Positions 33,201 to 39,200 of a stretch of DNA of 40,643 bases are shown here, one piece after another. The stretch is from a virus. The notes beneath the pieces are model-generated. The model did no database searches, was not told the DNA's origin, and was given only the letters and a program-made list of their open reading frames with translations. The DNA is taken from positions 1 to 40,643 of the IMG/VR virus record IMGVR_UViG_3300020411_002770; one strand, written 5' to 3'. Position 1 is the first letter of the stretch; each line of letters starts with the position of its first letter. The position numbers were made by a program, and so were the translations under genes.

Positions 33201-36200
33201 AAGTTAGATCCTGAAGATCTAGGATATGGGTGTAGTGACTGATGAGCATCTAAGAAACAAGTAAATGTTAGAGACTCTTTTGCAAATCTTATGCTCTGAC
33301 CATTACGAAGATTGTGATCACCAATAGTGATCTTCATGTGTCCTGTTACAGGAGTAAATTCAGCAGCAGTAACTAAGAATGGAATTTCAGGTGTGCGTCC
33401 AACAAAGACATCAAACTCATCTTTAGATACATTCCTAATATCCATCCACTTATCACTCATTGGATCAGTAGAACGAGGATATGCATGGACTGTAGCATTG
33501 TTGTCCATTGAGCAAGTGAAACTTACTCCACCATCAGCAACCTTAACGAAGTCTCCAGCAGAGAATCCGTGGTCAGCAATCCTCAATCTCATTAATCCCT
33601 TCTTACCATCATATGATGCAGTGGATATACTATGAACTGAAGACTGACGAAGAGTTGTTTTTCTATCTGTTGTTAATACTAACTTACCATCAGCAGGAGT
33701 AAATGTAGCACCACTTACATCATATTGTTGCTCAGGTGTCTTACCTACGTTAACAACAATAGTGTCATTGGTAACTCCAACAATAGGTGTTGGCTCATTG
33801 TGTATTGGGTCAACGTGACGAGGATATGCATGGACAGAAGCATGATCATCCATTGCACAAGTAAATGCTAATGATTGAGATGCAATCTTAATGTTAGTAC
33901 CTACTGCCAAACCATGACCAGATCCAACTGTCAATTCTAATTGACCAGTAGTAGAGTTAAATGTAGCAGCAGTTGGATTCCAACCTACAGTTGGAGACTC
34001 TCCAACATTAACAGTAAATGTGCCACCAGGAATATCAGATTCAACAACATCTAACCACTTACCACTGCAAGGATCAGTAGATCTTGGATATACATGCTCA
34101 CTATAATAGTTGTCCATGGAGCATGTGAATGTCATGGAGTTATCAAAGATTTGTATCTGCTCACCCTTAGTGATCTTATGACCAGGAACTGTCAGAGTAA
34201 GTAGACCCTTAGTAGCAACATATTCTGCATGAGATGCAACGTGCATATCTGCACCAACAAATCTATGTTGACCGATATCTAATTCTAATTCACCATCATT
34301 CTGATTATAAGTTGCATCAGATACGTTATATTCAATCTTAGGTGTCTGACCAACGTTAACAGTGAAACTATTTGTAGTTACTGCTTCTACTAACATCCAA
34401 GCATCACCAGCAGGATCCTTTGCTCTAGGATATCCATGCTTAGTAGAATGATTATCTTGAGCACAAGTGAATATTATAGATCCATTCTTGATTTGTATTT
34501 GATCACCAGTTTGGAATCCATGTGCAGCAGACTGACATACTAATAATCCAGTATCAGGATCATATGTAGCATCAGATATAGTATGCATTGTAGAGTCAGT
34601 CATACCATGGTTAGGTAGAGTGATTGACATACTACCATTTTCAGGATTGTATGATGCATCCTCTACAGTATGAGCTGTTGCTCCAACTGCGATAACTTCT
34701 ACAGCAGCATTACCAGCTGGGTCACCAGATCTAGGATAAGAATGAGTTGAAGCATTATTATCTTGATCACATGTAAAGTTTATAGAGTTAGTTGCAAGTG
34801 ATAAGAAAGTACCAACAGTATGATTATGTGATCCAATATTGATCACCATATCTCCATTACTACTATCATAAGCAGCATGTGAAATATCATATGCAATCTT
34901 AGGTGCAGGACCAACATTAACTGTAAAGGTGTTAATAGCAGCAGACTCACCAGCAACTAGAGATCCACCACCAATAGCATATCCAGCGAAGTTAGAAGAA
35001 GCGAATATTCCACCGCCACCTGTCAAACCAGTATAGTTTGCACCAGGAGTTGTTGCTTCACCAACAGGTGTGCCATCAATCCAAAGTTTTACTCTACCAC
35101 TACCAGTACCTAAGTTACCACCAATACGAATCTCCCATACTAATTCATGGTCACCATCATCAAAGTATGTTGATAAGTTACTGATTTGTAAGTCAAGCAT
35201 TGCAAGACCATTATCATTATGGTTTGCACCACCACTGTAACTATTGGTACCATCACCAGCACGGAGTCTTAAATATGTGCCATTATCTCTAATACCAAAC
35301 CATGTTCCTGAAGTAGAATCACCTGCTTCAAATAAACAACAATCTATTGGGTTAGAAGGTAGTTTTGTAACACAACGGAATACTGCATCTTCATCAGTTA
35401 CAATTCCAGTGCCACTATCAGTTGTAGAAATCTTATCTTCACCAGCAATGAATGATCTAGTTACAAGACTATTAGGTTGTCCAACAATAATACCTGTATC
35501 AGCAATAGAATTGAATAGTGAATTATTAGGTCTTGGGACAGCATCATAGAATCTTTGATCAACATTATGACCAGCAGCATTAGTAATAACCTGACCCTTC
35601 ATGGCACGAATGGCATATTCTTTTGCCTTATTCATGATCCAGATGGTCTCAGTAGATTGAGCAGCAACGTGATCTAAAGCACCATTATAGGTTGTATAGA
35701 ATTCAGCAGCATACTGCATCCAGTTGTTACCACCATACTTAAGGTTAAACGCTAATGATCTAAGAATATCAGTAACGTCATGGACACAGTTAGCTGGACC
35801 TCCAGGAATTAGGAGATTCGGGAATTGTACAAGTCCCGCAGCAACCGCTTGCTCCGCAATATAGCGTATATTTCCATCAATAGCATCTCCACATTTTTGA
35901 TACATCACTTCACGTGGGTTTTGCTCATATGATTGTACTGGTGTTGTTTGTAAATCAGTACCTTCAATGTAGTCTCTACCGAATGCATTACGCATGGTAA
36001 GAGTCATGATATCTCTTAATATCTTAACTACAGTTATAGATGCTTCCCACTCACCCTCAATATGCTTAAGGGAATTATTTTCTGTCTCAACATATAATGC
36101 AGCAGCATCATATGTCTTCTCGTTACAATCAAAGCGAAGGTCATGAACCGCTGCCTCGATCATATCAAGTACGTCATCCTCACAGTTAACTGGACCTCCA

Positions 36201-39200
36201 GGAATCTGTAGATTTTCATACTTAGACAAGTCATTCATAATTGCTACGCATTCTTTAGCAATTATTCTTCTATTATTCCAAATAACATCAGCAGCGTCAA
36301 GGTATCTGTCGTTAGAGTTTCTACCAGTTGGACCTTGAGGATATGCTTCAGTATCAAGTACTATATTCTCATCTCTATATGCTGCTCTTGCAGTGTATAA
36401 AGGACTATAATATTCTTCCTGAATATATGAAGGAGCAATAGCACCTAACTCAGAAGCAGCTTCACCTGAAGATAACAATAAGTTGTTGATTGCCTTTAAG
36501 CAAAGAAGTTTAGTATGCTCAAATGCATCAAGCATTGGATTAAGCTCAGATTCAACATGAATCACATTTTGCTGACTATCAAGATACTTATCAATAACTG
36601 CTTCAGTCTGATATGTGCCACCTGTAGCAAGGTCAGCAATTACAGCAGGAAGTATAAAGTCCTTGATATCTCTTTCACAATATGGCTGACCATATCCAGG
36701 CATCTCTAGGAAGTCATATACGGTGCCATCGATATCTTTCTCATACTTATTCTGAATAAATCCAGCAACCTCTTCTGCGATATAATCTCTATTCTTCCAA
36801 AGTTGATAACCACCTTCTCTGAATCTCTGATCCATAGGAGCAACAACCTTAAGTAAATTACTACCTAAGAGGTTAATCTCATCAGTTGTATTAGATGAAG
36901 CAGGTGATGCAAAATTATTAGGTATTCTCAACCTAGTACTATATTCTCCATTAAGATCAGTAGATGTGGTTGTAACAACATCTATACAGATCTTGAATAC
37001 TTCATTCCATGTATAGAGAGATTGTAGAATCTCAGCAGCGATGTGATCTAACTTACCACTAGCAGTTAAGTAAGTTCTTGCTGTGTAGATTGTATGGAAG
37101 TCTCCACCTTCTTGAAGGTCTTTAATAAGTGCTCCAAGGATGTAATCCTTTGTATCTCTTATACAAAGGTTAGTACCACCATATACATTATTGCCAGGAT
37201 CATCACCACGAATAGTAAAGTCTGGGAATGCAACCTTCATTCTACCGACTGCTTCTTCAGCAATCCAAGCAGCGTTAAGGTCGATAATTTCAGCACATCT
37301 CTTCTGCTCTGCTCTACCAGTATCAACGTCTTCTACAATAATATCTCTTTCTGCATAATCAATAGACTTGGCAGTTGCAGATGAAGAATTCTGACCACAG
37401 AATGTAGCATAGGTATCAGTAGTTGAGCATACAAATGGTGCTTCACCATTTAGACCAAATACAATCTTTTCATCAGTATAATCAAGTGTATTAGGTGAAG
37501 TGAAGTTTGCTTGACGATCACCTACTCCTTTTTTAATTACGAAATTATCAATATGACCAGCCCAACTATTTGCTAAGTTAAAGTCTGCTCCAATATATGC
37601 ACCACCATATAGGTAATCATTAGTGTCAACGTAGTTAGATCCAACTTGTGATCCATTTACATATGCCTGAGTAACACCACTTGTCCTACAGACTGAAATA
37701 TGATACCAAGTACCTGTGGTAGCAAATACATCTGTACTAAGGATAGTATTGGTCGTGCCGTTATATACCTTTAATTTCTGTCCATCCATCAAGATATTCA
37801 AACCTTGAGCAGCAGTTAGTCTTCTGAAGTCTACAAGTACTTGTGTGCCGACATTAGAAGCAGGACGGATCCAACCTTCAATTGTGAAGTCTCCAAGTCC
37901 AAATTCAAAGTCTTTACTCTCTGTAGCAACTATATGACCGTTAGTTGGAATATAGATGGATTTTTCTCCTTCTAATTCAGCTTTCTTGATTATTACACTT
38001 TGAGAGCAATTTGTGTTTGTGAGAGTTGAGTTAGTAAGATATTCTCCATTTTGGAAGGTACCAGTAATTGGTCCTGCAAATAACCACTTAAGACCAGAAT
38101 TAACTCCAACTGCACTGAATACTGCACCAGAAGTGATACCTTTGATTTGATCGTTAGTTATGAATAATCCAGTTGACTTATCCTTATATGCAAGTTTTGT
38201 AGTCCTTACAGTCTCATTAGCAACGAATGTGCCGTCAGAAACAAGTGCAAGAGCATTAACGTTGGTTAGGTTACCAGCAGTCATTGCAGTTGTTGCAATA
38301 CCACTTAGAGTGTCAATATAAGATTTAACGTTAGCACAGTTGTTAACATCCTGATTATTACCAGATGCATAGTTTGCATCGTAAGTATTAGCAGGAGCAA
38401 CACCACCAGAGTAAGTAGTGGGATCATTAAGGTTATAACCAGGAGTATTGAGTTCCTTCCAATACATTAGGTTATTGATCGCTGAATACATCAACGTCCT
38501 TGCAGAGTTAAATGCCCAAACTGCTTCTGCTTCTTCACCAACAATACCGTTAGTTAGAGGGACACCAGCATCATCGAAGAATTTTTTAGTAAATTCAACG
38601 GTATTATAGTTACCACCAGATCCTACATCTTCAGCAATAGCATCGATGAAGTATCCAAGGTCACGACGACATTTCTCTTGATGAGGTGAATATGTACCTT
38701 CTTGCTCATCAGGTAGCTCAGTTAGAGAAGAAATATTTAATGCTTCGTCGATGAACTCCCAGAGTGTTGAAAGTGCCGATTGTACATCTGAGCAGTTCTC
38801 AGAATCAGTATTAGAGGTATTAGAGCCAGCAGTTCCATAAGGATCATTAGGTGATGGGTCAGCAGTAATTGTAAGGTCTTGATACGCAACCCAAGAGTCA
38901 CCAGAGTTTACAGCATTAATTGTGCCTGAATAACCGTTAGCAAGAGCAACTAAACAACGATCTTTAGCCTTTTCGTATGCAAAGCGAGTTTCGGCCGCTT
39001 GGGCATTAACGTAGGTTAAATTACCGTTACTATCGAAGAATTGTTGGATAAACTTACGAGCATAACGATTACCACCTGCATACATGTCAATAGTGATTGC
39101 ATCGATGAATAATCCGATATCTCTCTTACATTTGTCATCTGAAGGAATAGAAGATGAAGGATACTGAGTCTTCATGTCATCGAATGCCATTCCGATGATT

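Noticed and set aside
25060-34920. Regular repeats of about 320 bases that could suggest a CRISPR array or satellite DNA
   Set aside because: The period is far too long for CRISPR, the copies have diverged at the DNA level, and conservation follows the reading frame, so this is a protein repeat.
33327-35549. Plus-strand open frames of about 100 codons inside the giant gene
   Set aside because: They lie opposite conserved repeat modules of the minus-strand gene and have no recognisable motifs.
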